A stretch of 64,000 nucleotides of DNA, from positions 53,523 through 117,522 of the forward strand of contig RQOL01000893.1 in the NCBI GenBank assembly GCA_013076295.1, given 5' to 3'. The position numbers and the translations under genes were made by a program. This document shows positions 36,674-49,504 of this stretch, in pieces. The notes below the pieces were generated by a model. The model made no database searches, was not told the DNA's origin, and saw only the letters and a list, made by a program, of their open reading frames with translations. The number at the start of each line of letters is the position of its first letter. Position 1 is the first letter of the stretch. Source of the stretch: Sanderia malayensis (Eukaryota; Cnidaria; Scyphozoa; Semaeostomeae; Pelagiidae).

Positions 36674-37959
36674 GCAATTAGTGTGCAGTAATGTTAATAT
36701 CACTAAAACCAAGCAAATGCATGTGTATTTCACTTAGGTTCAGCTGTAATAACGTGAATTCAAGTGCAATTAGTGTGCAGTAATGTTAAAATCACTAAAA
36801 ACAAGCAAATGCATGTGTATTTTGCTTAGTTTCACCTGTAAAAAAGTAAATTGATGTGCATATAGTGTGAATAAACGTTAATTGCACTCAAAAAAAGCAA
36901 AACCATGTGTATTTTACTTAGTTTTAGCCGTAAAAACGTAATTTCATGTGTAAGTAGTGTGAATAAATGTTAATATCACTGAAAACAAGCAAATGCATTT
37001 GTATTTTACTTAGTTTTAGCTGTAATAACGTGCATTCAAGTGCAATTAGTGTGCAGTAATGATAATATCACTAAAAACAAGCAAATGCATGTGTATTTTG
37101 CTTAGTTTCAACTGTGAAAACGTAAATTAATATGCAAGTAATGTGATTGAATGTTAATATCACTGAAAACAAGCAAATGCATGTGTATTTTAAAAAGTTT
37201 CAACTGTAAAAAAGTAAATTGATGTGCATATAGTGTGAATAAACGTTAATATCACTGAAAACAAGGAAAAGCATGTGTATTTTACTTAGTTTCAGCCGTA
37301 AAAAGTAATTTCATGTGTCAGTAGTGTGAATAAATGTTAATATCACTGAAAACAAGCAAATGCTGGCGTATTTTACTAGTTTCAGCTGTAATAACGTGGA
37401 TTCATGGGCAATTGGTGTGCAGTAATGTTAGTATCACTGAAAACAAGCAAATGCTTGCGTATTTTATTTAATTTCAGCTGTAATAATGTGGATTTATGGG
37501 CAATTAGTGTGCTGTAATGTTAATATCAAGGAAAACAAGCAAATGCATGTGTATTTTACTTAGGTTCAGCTGTAATAACGTGGATTCATGTGCAATTAGT
37601 GTGCAGTAGTCTTAGTATCACTGAACACAAGTAAATGCATCTTCATTTTACTTAGTTCCAACTGTAATAACGTGGATTCATGTGCAATTAGTGTGCAGTA
37701 ATGTTAATATCACTGAAAAAAAGCAAATGCATGTGTATTTTACTTAGTTTCAGCATTAATAACGTGAATTCATGTGCAAATGGTGCAGTAATGTTAATAT
37801 CACTGAAAACAAGCAAATGAATATGTATTTTACTTAGTTTCAGCTGTAATAACGTGGATTCATGTGCAATTAGTATGCAGTATTGTTTATACTGAAAACA
37901 AGCAAATGCATGTGTATTTTACTTCGTTTTAGCTGTAATAACGTGGATTCAAGTGCAAT
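36674..37959 (+). repeat. Short-type unit S4 (1491 bp)
   Basis: Copy of S3 including the two-monomer loss and the CAAATGGTGCAG change. Private changes are TAATTGCACTC (36880) and GTGTCAGTAG (37317). Confidence 0.87.
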
Positions 37960-38172
37960 GAAGTAATGAAGTAATGAAGTAATGAAGTAAATTTTACCCA
38001 CAGTTTTCTACTGACATAATCCTTTTATGTACAGCTTGCTCAACTGTGAACAACGTATGAAACAATTTTCAATTAAAATTAAATAAAACAATTAGTATCA
38101 TCGGTTTATTTAGCTACTATTTTTATTTTAAGATATTAAAAACAAGGTAAAAACGTAATAACTGCAATTAGT
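37960..38172 (-). mobile_element. Module copy 12 (213 bp)
   Basis: Shares the TCCTT loop with copy 9, its partner 7162 bp upstream. The last base is T. Confidence 0.78.
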
Positions 38173-41100
38173 GCAATTAGTGTGCAGTAATGTTAATATC
38201 ACTAAAACCAAGCAAATGCATGTGTATTTCACTTAGGTTCAGCTGTAATAACGTGAATTCAAGTGCAATTAGTGTGCAGTAATGTTAAAATCACTAAAAA
38301 CAAGCAAATGCATGTGTATTTTGCTTAGTTTCACCTGTAAAAAAGTAAATTGATGTGCATAGAGTGTGAATAAACGTTAATCGCACTCAAAAAAAGCAAA
38401 AGCATGTGTATTTTACTTAGTTTCAGCTGTAAAAACTCAAATTCAGGTGTAAGTAGTGTGAATAGATGTTAATATCACTGAAAACAAGCAAATGTATGTG
38501 TATTTTACTTAGTTTCAGCTGTAATAACATGGATTCATGTGCAATTAGTGTGCAGTAATGTTAATATCACTGAAAACAAGCAAATGCATTTGTATTTTAC
38601 TTAGTTTTAGCTGTAATAACGTGCATTCAAGTGCAATTAGTGTGCAGTAATGTTAATATCACTAAAAACAAGCAAATGCATGTGTATTTTGCTTAGTTTC
38701 AACTGTGAAAACGTAAATTAATATGCAATTAATGTGATTGAATCTTAATATCACTGAAAACAAGCAAATGCATGTGTATTTTAATTAGTTTCAACTGTAA
38801 AAAAGTAAATTGATGTGCATATAGTGTGAATAAACGTTAATATCACTGAAAACAAGGAAAAGCATGTGTATTTTACTTAGGTTCAGCCGCAAAAACGTAA
38901 TTTCATGTGTAAGTAGTGTGAATAAATGTTAATATCACTGAAAACAAGCAAATGCATTTGTATTTTACTTAGTTTCAGCTGTAAAAACACGGCTTCATTT
39001 GCAATTAAGGTTAATGAACGTTAATATCACTGAAAACAAGGAAAAGCATGTGTATTTTACTTAGTTTCAGCCGCAAAAACGTAATTTCATGTGTAAGTAG
39101 TGTGAATAAATGTTAATATCACCGAAAACAAGCAAATGCTGGCGTATTTTACTTAGTTTCCGCTGTAATAACGTGGATTCATGTGCAATTGGTGTGCAGT
39201 AATGTTAGTATTACTGAAAACAAGTAAATGCTTGCGTATTTTATTTAATTTCAGCTGTAATAATGTGGATTCATGGGCAATCAGTGTGCTGTAATGTTAA
39301 TATCAAGGAAAACAAGCAAATGCATGTGTATTTTACTTAGGTTCAGCTGTAATAACGTGGATTCATGTGCAATTAGTGTGCAGTAGTCTTAGTATCACGG
39401 AACACAAGTAAATGCATCTTCATTTTACTTAGTTCCAACTGTAATAACGTGGATTCATGTGCAATTAGTGTGCAGTAATGTTAATATTACTGAAAAAAAG
39501 CAAATGCATGTGTATTTTACTTAGTTTCAGCATTAATAACGTGGATTCATGTGCAAATGGTGTGCAGTAATGTTAATATCACTGAAAACAAGCAAATGAA
39601 TGTGTATTTTACTTAGTTTCAGCCGTAAAAACGTAATGTCATGTGTAAGTAGTGTGAATAAATGTTAATATCACTGAAAACAAGCAAATGCTGGCGTATT
39701 TTACTTAGTTTCCGCTGTAATAACGTGGATTCATGTGCAATTGGTGTGCAGTAATGTTAGTATCACTGAAAACAAGTAAATGCTTGCGTATTTTATTTAA
39801 TTTCAGCTGTAATAATGTGGATTCATGGGCAATCAGTGTGCTGTAATGTTAATATCAAGGAAAACAAGCAAATGCATGTGTATTTTACTTAGGTTCAGCT
39901 GTAATAACGTGGATTCATGTGCAATTAGTGTGCAGTAGTCTTAGTATCACGGAACACAAGTAAATGCATCTTCATTTTACTTAGTTCCAACTGTAATAAC
40001 GTGGATTCATGTGCAATTAGTGTGCAGTAATGTTAATATTACTGAAAAAAAGCAAATGCATGTGTATTTTACTTAGTTTCAGCATTAATAACGTGGATTC
40101 ATGTGCAAATGGTGTGCAGTAATGTTAATATCACTGAAAACAAGCAAATGAATGTGTATTTTACTTAGTTTCAGCCGTAAAAACGTAATGTCATGTGTAA
40201 GTAGTGTGAATAAATGTTAATATCACTGAAAACAAGCAAATGCATTTGTATTTTACTTAGTTTTAGCTGTAATAACGTGCATTCAAGTGCAATTAGTGTG
40301 CAGTAATGTTAATATCACTAAAAACAAGCAAATGCATGTGTATTTTGCTTAGTTTCAACTGTGAAAACGTAAATTAATATGCAAGTAATGTGATTGAATG
40401 TTAATATCACTGAAAACAAGCAAATGCATGTGTATTTTAATTAGTTTCAACTGTAAAAAAGTAAATTGATGTGCATATAGTGTGAATAAACGTTAATATC
40501 ACTGAAAACAAGGAAAAGCATGTGTATTTTACTTAGTTTCAGCCGTAAAAAGTAATTTCATGTGTAAGTAGTGTGAATAAATGTTAATATCACTGAAAAC
40601 AAGCAAATGCATTTGTATTTTACTTAGTTTCAGCTGTAAAAACACGGCTTCATTCGCAATTAAGGTTAATGAACGTTAATATCACTGAAAACAAGGAAAA
40701 GCATGTGTATTTTACTTAGTTTCAGCCGTAAAAACGTAATTTCATGTGTAAGTAGTGTGAATAAATGTTAATATCACTGAAAACAAGCAAATGCTGGCGT
40801 ATTTTACTTAGTTTCAGCTGTAATAACGTGGATTCATGTGCAATTGGTGTGCAGTAATGTTAGTATCACTGAAAACAAGTAAATGCTTGCGTATTTTATT
40901 TAATTTCAGCTGTAATAATGTGGATTCATGGGCAATTAGTGTGCTGTAATGTTAATATCAAGGAAAACAAGCAAATGCATGTGTATTTTACTTAGGTTCA
41001 GCTGTAATAACGTGGATTCATGTGCAATTAGTGTGCAGTAGTCTTAGTATCACTGAACACAAGTAAATGCATCTTCATTTTACTTAGTTCCAACTGTAAT

Positions 41101-41393
41101 AACGTGGATTCATGTGCAATTAGTGTGCAGTAATGTTAATATCACTGAAAAAAAGCAAATGCATGTGTATTTTACTTAGTTTCAGCATTAATAACGTGGA
41201 TTCATGTGCAAATGGTGTGCAGTAATGTTAATATCACTGAAAAAAAGCAAATGAATATGTATTTTACTTAGTTTCAGCTGTAATAACGTGGATTCATGTG
41301 CAATTAGTATGCAGTATTGTTTATACTGAAAACAAGCAAATGCATGTGTATTTTACTTCGTTTTAGCTGTAATAACGTGGATTCAAGTGCAAT
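38173..41393 (+). repeat. Modified long unit L' with an internal 552-bp duplication (3434 bp)
   Basis: Matches 31011-33678 except that six monomers occur twice in a row (39139-39690 and 39691-40242). The base missing at 31463 is present here, which accounts for a 553-bp total difference. Confidence 0.87.
39139..40242 (+). repeat. Recent tandem duplication of six monomers (2 x 552 bp)
   Basis: Each half runs from a CTGGCG tag with TTTCCGCTG to the next. The only difference I see is GTTAGTATTACTG (about 39209) versus GTTAGTATCACTG. The equivalent segment at about 31975-32520 is single. Confidence 0.9.
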
Positions 41394-41606
41394 GAAGTAA
41401 TGAAGTAATGAAGTAATAAAGTAAATTTTACCCACAGTTTTCTACTGACATAATCCTGTTATGTACAGCTTGCTCAACTGTGAACAACGTATGAAACAAT
41501 TTTCAATTAAAATTAAATAAAACAATTAGTATCATCGGTTTATTTAGCTACTATTTTTATTTTAAGATATTAAAAACAAGGTAAAAACGTAATAACTGCA
41601 ATTAGT
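41394..41606 (-). mobile_element. Module copy 13 (213 bp)
   Basis: The fourth tail unit reads AATAAAGT instead of AATGAAGT, a marker shared with copies 15 and 17. The last base is T. Confidence 0.78.
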
Positions 41607-44547
41607 GCAATTAGTGTGCAGTAATGTTAATATCACTAAAACCAAGCAAATGCATGTGTATTTCACTTAGGTTCAGCTGTAATAACGTGAATTCAAGTGC
41701 AATTAGTGTGCAGTAATGTTAAAATCACTAAAAACAAGCAAATGCATGTGTATTTTGCTTAGTTTCACCTGTAAAAAGTAAATTGATGTGCATATAGTGT
41801 GAATAAACGTTAATCGCACTCAAAAAAAGCAAAAGCATGTGTATTTTACTTAGTTTCAGCTGTAAAAACGCAAATTCAGGTGTAAGTAGTGTGAATAGAT
41901 GTTAATATCACTGAAAACAAGCAAATGCATGTGTAATTTACTTAGTTTCAACTATAATAACGTGGATTCATGGGCAATTAGTGTGCAGTAATGTTAAAAT
42001 CACTGAAAACAAGCAAATGCATGTGTATTTTACTTAGTTTCAGCTGTAATAACTTGGGTTCAAGTGCAATTAGTGTGCAGTAATGTTATTATTACTGAAA
42101 ACAAGCAAATGTATGTGTATTTTACTTAGTTTCAGCTGTAATAACATGGATTCATGTGCAATTAGTGTGCAGTAATGTTAGTATCACTGAAAACAAGCAA
42201 ATGCATTTGTATTTTACTTAGTTTTAGCTGTAATAACGTGCATTCAAGTGCAATTAGTGTGCAGTAATGTTAATATCACTAAAAACAAGCAAATGCATGT
42301 GTATTTTGCTTAGTTTCAACTGTGAAAACGTAAATTAATATGCAATTAATGTGATTGAATGTTAATATCACTGAAAACAAGCAAATGCATGTGTATTTTA
42401 ATTAGTTTCAACTGTAAAAAAGTAAATTGATGTGCATATAGTGTGAATAAACGTTAATATCACTGAAAACAAGGAAAAGCATGTGTATTTTACTTAGGTT
42501 CAGCCGCAAAAACGTAATTTCATGTGTAAGTAGTGTGAATAAATGTTAATATCACTGAAAACAAGCAAATGCATTTGTATTTTACTTAGTTTCAGCTGTA
42601 AAAACACGGCTTCATTTGCAATTAAGGTTAATGAACGTTAATATCACTGAAAACAAGGAAAAGCATGTGTATTTTACTTAGTTTCAGCCGCAAAAACGTA
42701 ATTTCATGTGTAAGTAGTGTGAATAAATGTTAATATCACCGAAAACAAGCAAATGCTGGCGTATTTTACTTAGTTTCAGCTGTAATAACGTGGATTCATG
42801 TGCAATTGGTGTGCAGTAATGTTAGTATCACTGAAAACAAGTAAATGCTTGCGTATTTTATTTAATTTCAGCTGTAATAATGTGGATTCATGGGCAATTA
42901 GTGTGCTGTAATGTTAATATCAAGGAAAACAAGCAAATGCATGTGTATTTTACTTAGGTTCAGCTGTAATAACGTGGATTCATGTGCAATTAGTGTGCAG
43001 TAGTCTTAGTATCACTGAACACAAGCAAATGCATCTTCATTTTACTTAGTTCCAACTGTAATAACGTGGATTCATGTGCAATTAGTGTGCAGTAATGTTA
43101 ATATCTCTGAAAAAAAGCAAATGCATGTGTATTTTACTTAGTTTCAGCATTAATAACGTGGATTCATGTGCAAATGGTGTGCAGTAATGTTAATATCACT
43201 GAAAACAAGCAAATGAATGTGTATTTTACTTAGTTTCAGCCGTAAAAACGTAATTTCATGTGTAAGTAGTGTGAATAAATGTTAATATCACTGAAAACAA
43301 GCAAATGCATTTGTATTTTACTTAGTTTTAGCTGTAATAACGTGCATTCAAGTGCAATTAGTGTGCAGTAATGTTAAAATCACTAAAAACAAGCAAATGC
43401 ATGTGTATTTTGCTTAGTTTCACCTGTAAAAAAGTAAATTGATGTGCATATAGTGTGAATAAACGTTAATCGCACTCAAAAAAAGCAAAACCATGTGTAT
43501 TTTACTTAGTTTTAGCCGTAAAAACGTAATTTCATGTGTAAGTAGTGTGAATAAATGTTAATATCACTGAAAACAAGCAAATGCATTTGTATTTTACTTA
43601 GTTTTAGCTGTAATAACGTGCATTCAAGTGCAATTAGTGTGCAGTAATGTTAATATCACTAAAAACAAGCAAATGCATGTGTATTTTGCTTAGTTTCAAC
43701 TGTGAAAACGTAAATTAATATGCAAGTAATGTGATTGAATGTTAATATCACTGAAAACAAGCAAATGCATGTGTATTTTAAAAAGTTTCAACTGTAAAAA
43801 AGTAAATTGATGTGCATATAGTGTGAATAAACGTTAATATCACTGAAAACAAGGAAAAGCATGTGTATTTTACTTAGTTTCAGCCGTAAAAAGTAATTTC
43901 ATGTGTAAGTAGTGTGAATAAATGTTAATATCACTGAAAACAAGCAAATGCTGGCGTATTTTACTAGTTTCAGCTGTAATAACGTGGATTCATGTGCAAT
44001 TGGTGTGCAGTAATGTTAGTATCACTGAAAACAAGCAAATGCTTGCGTATTTTATTTAATTTCAGCTGTAATAATGTGGATTTATGGGCAATTAGTGTGC
44101 TGTAATGTTAATATCAAGGAAAACAAGCAAATGCATGTGTATTTTACTTAGGTTCAGCTGTAATAACGTGAATTCATGTGCAATTAGTGTGCAGTAGTCT
44201 TAGTATCACTGAACACAAGTAAATGCATCTTCATTTTACTTAGTTCCAACTGTAATAACGTGGATTCATGTGCAATTAATGTGCAGTAATGTTAATATCA
44301 CTGAAAAAAAGCAAATGCATGTGTATTTTACTTAGTTTCAGCATTAATAACGTGAATTCATGTGCAAATGGTGCAGTAATGTTAATATCACTGAAAACAA
44401 GCAAATGAATATGTATTTTACTTAGTTTCAGCTGTAATAACGTGGATTCATGTGCAATTAGTATGGAGTATTGTTTATACTGAAAACAAGCAAATGCATG
44501 TGTATTTTACTTCGTTTTAGCTGTAATAACGTGGATTCAAGTGCAAT
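41607..44547 (+). repeat. Long unit fused to a short unit by loss of a module (3154 bp)
   Basis: The first part matches long unit L4 at a 7715-bp offset. From about 43376 the sequence is that of a short unit (36.8 kb onward at a 6588-bp offset). The missing stretch is about 1127 bp, consistent with one 205-bp module plus ten monomers. The join lies in a monomer that is H-type on the left (GTGCATTCAAGTG) and post-module type on the right (GTTAAAATCACTAAAAAC). Confidence 0.85.
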
Positions 44548-44760
44548 GAAGTAATGAAGTAATGAAGTAATGAAGTAAATTTTACCCACAGTTTTCTACT
44601 GACATAATCCTGTTATGTACAGCTTGCTCAACTGTGAACAACGTATGAAACAATTTTCAATTAAAATTAAATAAAACAATTAGTATCATCGGTTTATTTA
44701 GCTACTATTTTTATTTTAAGATATTAAAAACAAGGTAAAAACGTAATAACTGCAATTAGT
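44548..44760 (-). mobile_element. Module copy 14 (213 bp)
   Basis: Standard hairpin with T as its last base. It is followed by GCATAGAGTG (44946), the marker of the L' lineage, although copies 9 and 12 of that lineage have the TCCTT loop. Confidence 0.78.
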
Positions 44761-47611
44761 GCAATTAGTGTGCAGTAATGTTAATATCACTAAAACCAAG
44801 CAAATGCATGTGTATTTCACTTAGGTTCAGCTGTAATAACGTGAATTCAAGTGCAATTAGTGTGCAGTAATGTTAAAATCACTAAAAACAAGCAAATGCA
44901 TGTGTATTTTGCTTAGTTTCACCTGTAAAAAAGTAAATTGATGTGCATAGAGTGTGAATAAACGTTAATCGCACTCAAAAAAAGCAAAAGCATGTGTATT
45001 TTACTTAGTTTCAGCTGTAAAAACTCAAATTCAGGTGTAAGTAGTGTGAATAGATGTTAATATCACTGAAAACAAGCAAATGCATGTGTAATTTACTTAG
45101 TTTCAACTATAATAACGTGGATTCATGGGCAATTAGTGTGCAGTAATGTTAATATCACTGAAAACAAGCAAATGCATGTGTATTTTACTTAGTTTCAGCT
45201 GTAATAACTTGGGTTCAAGTGCAATTAGTGTGCAGTAATGTTATTACCACTGAAAACAAGCAAATGTATGTGTATTTTACTTAGTTTCAGCTGTAATAAC
45301 ATGGATTCATGTGCAATTAGTGTGCAGTAATGTTAATATCACTGAAAACAAGCAAATGCATTTGTATTTTACTTAGTTTTAGCTGTAATAACGTGCATTC
45401 AAGTGCAATTAGTGTGCAGTAATGTTAATATCACTAAAAACAAGCAAATGCATGTGTATTTTGCTTAGTTTCAACTGTGAAAACGTAAATTAATATGCAA
45501 TTAATGTGATTGAATGTTAATATCACTGAAAACAAGCAAATGCATGTGTATTTTAATTAGTTTCAACTGTAAAAAAGTAAATTGATGTGCATATAGTGTG
45601 AATAAACGTTAATATCACTGAAAACAAGGAAAAGCATGTGTATTTTACTTAGGTTCAGCCGCAAAAACGTAATTTCATGTGTAAGTAGTGTGAATAAATG
45701 TTAATATCACTGAAAACAAGCAAATGCATTTGTATTTTACTTAGTTTCAGCTGTAAAAACACGGCTTCATTTGCAATTAAGGTTAATGAACGTTAATATC
45801 ACTGAAAACAAGGAAAAGCATGTGTATTTTACTTAGTTTCAGCCGCAAAAACGTAATTTCATGTGTAAGTAGTGTGAATAAATGTTAATATCACCGAAAA
45901 CAAGCAAATGCTGGCGTATTTTACTTAGTTTCCGCTGTAATAACGTGGATTCATGTGCAATTGGTGTGCAGTAATGTTAGTATCACTGAAAACAAGTAAA
46001 TGCTTGCGTATTTTATTTAATTTCAGCTGTAATAATGTGGATTCATGGGCAATCAGTGTGCTGTAATGTTAATATCAAGGAAAACAAGCAAATGCATGTG
46101 TATTTTACTTAGGTTCAGCTGTAATAACGTGGATTCATGTGCAATTAGTGTGCAGTAGTCTTAGTATCACGGAACACAAGTAAATGCATCTTCATTTTAC
46201 TTAGTTCCAACTGTAATAACGTGGATTCATGTGCAATTAGTGTGCAGTAATGTTAATATTACTGAAAAAAAGCAAATGCATGTGTATTTTACTTAGTTTC
46301 AGCATTAATAACGTGGATTCATGTGCAAATGGTGTGCAGTAATGTTAATATCACTGAAAACAAGCAAATGAATGTGTATTTTACTTAGTTTCAGCCGTAA
46401 AAACGTAATGTCATGTGTAAGTAGTGTGAATAAATGTTAATATCACTGAAAACAAGCAAATGCATTTGTATTTTACTTAGTTTTAGCTGTAATAACGTGC
46501 ATTCAAGTGCAATTAGTGTGCAGTAATGTTAATATCACTAAAAACAAGCAAATGCATGTGTATTTTGCTTAGTTTCAACTGTGAAAACGTAAATTAATAT
46601 GCAAGTAATGTGATTGAATGTTAATATCACTGAAAACAAGCAAATGCATGTGTATTTTAATTAGTTTCAACTGTAAAAAAGTAAATTGATGTGCATATAG
46701 TGTGAATAAACGTTAATATCACTGAAAACAAGGAAAGCATGTGTATTTTACTTAGTTTCAGCCGTAGAAAGTAATTTCATGTGTAAGTAGTGTGAATAAA
46801 TGTTAATATCACTGAAAACAAGCAAATGCATTTGTATTTTATTTAGTTTCAGCTGTAAAAACACGGCTTCATTCGCAATTAAGGTTAATGAACGTTAATA
46901 TCACTGAAAACAAGGAAAAGCATGTGTATTTTACTTAGTTTCAGCCGTAAAAACGTAATTTCATGTGTAAGTAGTGTGAATAAATGTTAATATCACTGAA
47001 AACAAGCAAATGCTGGCGTATTTTACTTAGTTTCAGCTGTAATAACGTGGATTCATGTGCAATTGGTGTGCAGTAATGTTAGTATCACTGAAAACAAGTA
47101 AATGCTTGCGTATTTTATTTAATTTCAGCTGTAATAATGTGGATTCATGGGCAATTAGTGTGCTGTAATGTTAATATCAAGGAAAACAAGCAAATGCATG
47201 TGTATTTTACTTAGGTTCAGCTGTAATAACGTGGATTCATGTGCAATTAGTGTGCAGTAGTCTTAGTATCACTGAACACAAGTAAATGCATCTTCATTTT
47301 ACTTAGTTCCAACTGTAATAACGTGGATTCATGTGCAATTAGTGTGCAGTAATGTTAATATCACTGAAAAAAAGCAAATGCATGTGTATTTTACTTAGTT
47401 TCAGCATTAATAACGTGGATTCATGTGCAAATGGTGTGCAGTAATGTTAATATCACTGAAAAAAAGCAAATGAATATGTATTTTACTTAGTTTCAGCTGT
47501 AATAACGTGGATTCATGTGCAATTAGTATGCAGTATTGTTTATACTGAAAACAAGCAAATGCATGTGTATTTTACTTCGTTTAGCTGTAATAACGTGGAT
47601 TCAAGTGCAAT
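44761..47611 (+). repeat. Third L'-type unit (3064 bp)
   Basis: Matches L' (31.0 and 38.2 kb) but retains the two early monomers that those copies lack. That explains 184 bp of the difference. Private changes are CCGTAGAAAG (46762) and TTTTATTTAGTTTC (46838), both copied again in the 50.7-55 kb duplicate. Confidence 0.86.
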
Positions 47612-47824
47612 GAAGTAATGAAGTAATGAAGTAATAAAGTAAATTTTACCCACAGTTTTCTACTGACATAATCCTGTTATGTACAGCTTGCTCAACTGTG
47701 AACAACGTATGAAACAATTTTCAATTAAAATTAAATAAAACAATTAGTATCATCGGTTTATTTAGCTACTATTTTTATTTTAAGATATTAAAAACAAGGT
47801 AAAAACATAATAACTGCAATTAGC
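47612..47824 (-). mobile_element. Module copy 15 (213 bp)
   Basis: Has the AATAAAGT tail unit and AAACATAATAAC near its end in place of AAACGTAATAAC. The last base is C and a short unit follows. Confidence 0.78.
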
Positions 47825-49293
47825 GCAATTAGTGTGCAGTAATGTTAATATCACTAAAACCAAGCAAATGCATGTGTATTTCACTTAGGTTCAGCTGTAA
47901 TAACGTGAATTCAAGTGCAATTAGTGTGCAGTAATGTTAAAATCACTAAAAACAAGCAAATGCATGTGTATTTTGCTTAGTTTCACCTGTAAAAAAGTAA
48001 ATTGATGTGCATATAGTGTGAATAAACGTTAATCGCACTCAAAAAAAGCAAAAGCATGTGTATTTTACTTAGTTTCAGCCGTAAAAACGTAATTTCATGT
48101 GTAAGTAGTGTGAATAAATGTTAATATCACTGAAAACAAGCAAATGCATTTGTATTTTACTTAGTTTTAGCTGTAATAACGTGCATTCAAGTGCAATTAG
48201 TGTGCAGTAATGTTAATATCATTAAAAACAAGCAAATGCATGTGTATTTTGCTTAGTTTCAACTGTGAAAACGTAAATTAATATGCAAGTAATGTGATTG
48301 AATGTTAATATCACTGAAAACAAGCAAATGCATGTGTATTTTAATAAGTTTCAACTGTAAAAAGTAAATTGATGTGCATATAGTGTGAATAAACGTTAAT
48401 ATCACTGAAAACAAGGAAAAGCATGTGTATTTTACTTAGTTTCAGCCGTAAAAAGTAATTTCATGTGTAAGTAGTGTGAATAAATGTTAATATCACTGAA
48501 AACAAGCAAATGCATTTGTAATTTACTTAGTTTCAGCTGTAAAAACACGGCTTCATTTGCAATTAAGGTTAATGAACGTTAATATCACTGAAAACAAGGA
48601 AAAGCATGTGTATTTTACTTAGTTTCAGCCGTAAAAACGTAATTTCATGTGTAAGTAGTGTGAATAAATGTTAATATCACTGAAAACAAGCAAATGCTTG
48701 CGTATTTTACTTAGTTTCAGCTGTAATAACGTAGATTCATGTGCAATTGGTGTGCAGTAATGTTAGTATCACTGAAAACAAGCAAATGCTTGCGTATTTT
48801 ATTTAATTTCAGCTGTAATAATGTGGATTCATGGGCAATTAGTGTGCTGTAATGTTAACATCAAGGAAAACAAGCAAATGCATGTGTATTTTACTTAGGT
48901 TCAGCTGTAATAACGTGGATTCATGTGCAATTAGTGTGCAGTAGTCTTAGTATCACTGAACACAAGTAAATGCGTCTTCATTTTACTTAGTTCCAACTGT
49001 AATAACGTGGATTCATGTGCAATTAGTGTGCAGTAATGTTAATATCACTGAAAAAAGCAAATGCATGTGTTTTACTTAGTTTCAGCATTAATAACGTGGA
49101 TTCATGTGCAAATGGTGTGCAGTAATGTTAATATCACTGAAAACAAGCAAATGAATATGTATTTTACTTAGTTTCAGCTGTAATAACGTGGATTCATGTG
49201 CAATTAGTATGCAGTATTGTTTATACTGAAAACAAGCAAATGCATGTGTATTTTACTTCGTTTTAGCTGTAATAACGTGGATTCAAGTGCAAT
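47825..49293 (+). repeat. Short-type unit S5 (1682 bp)
   Basis: Its TTTTAATAAGTTTC monomer (48341) links it to the 14.98-17.1 kb region and not to S1 to S4. Small losses occur in homopolymers (48360, 49052-49070). Confidence 0.85.
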
Positions 49294-49504
49294 GAAGTAA
49301 TGAAGTAATGAAGTAATGAAGTAAATTTTACCCACAGTTTTCTACTGACATAATCTGTTATGTACAGCTTGCTCAACTGTGAACAACGTGTGAAACAATT
49401 TTCAATTAAAATTAAATAAAACAATTAGTATCATCGGTTTATTTAGCTACTATTTTTATTTTAAGATATTAAAAACAAGGTAAAACGTAATAACTGCAAT
49501 TAGC
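49294..49504 (-). mobile_element. Module copy 16 (211 bp)
   Basis: The hairpin loop is one base shorter (TCTG). Other changes are ACGTGTGAAAC for ACGTATGAAAC, also in copy 18, and one A lost in GGTAAAACG. The last base is C. Confidence 0.77.
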
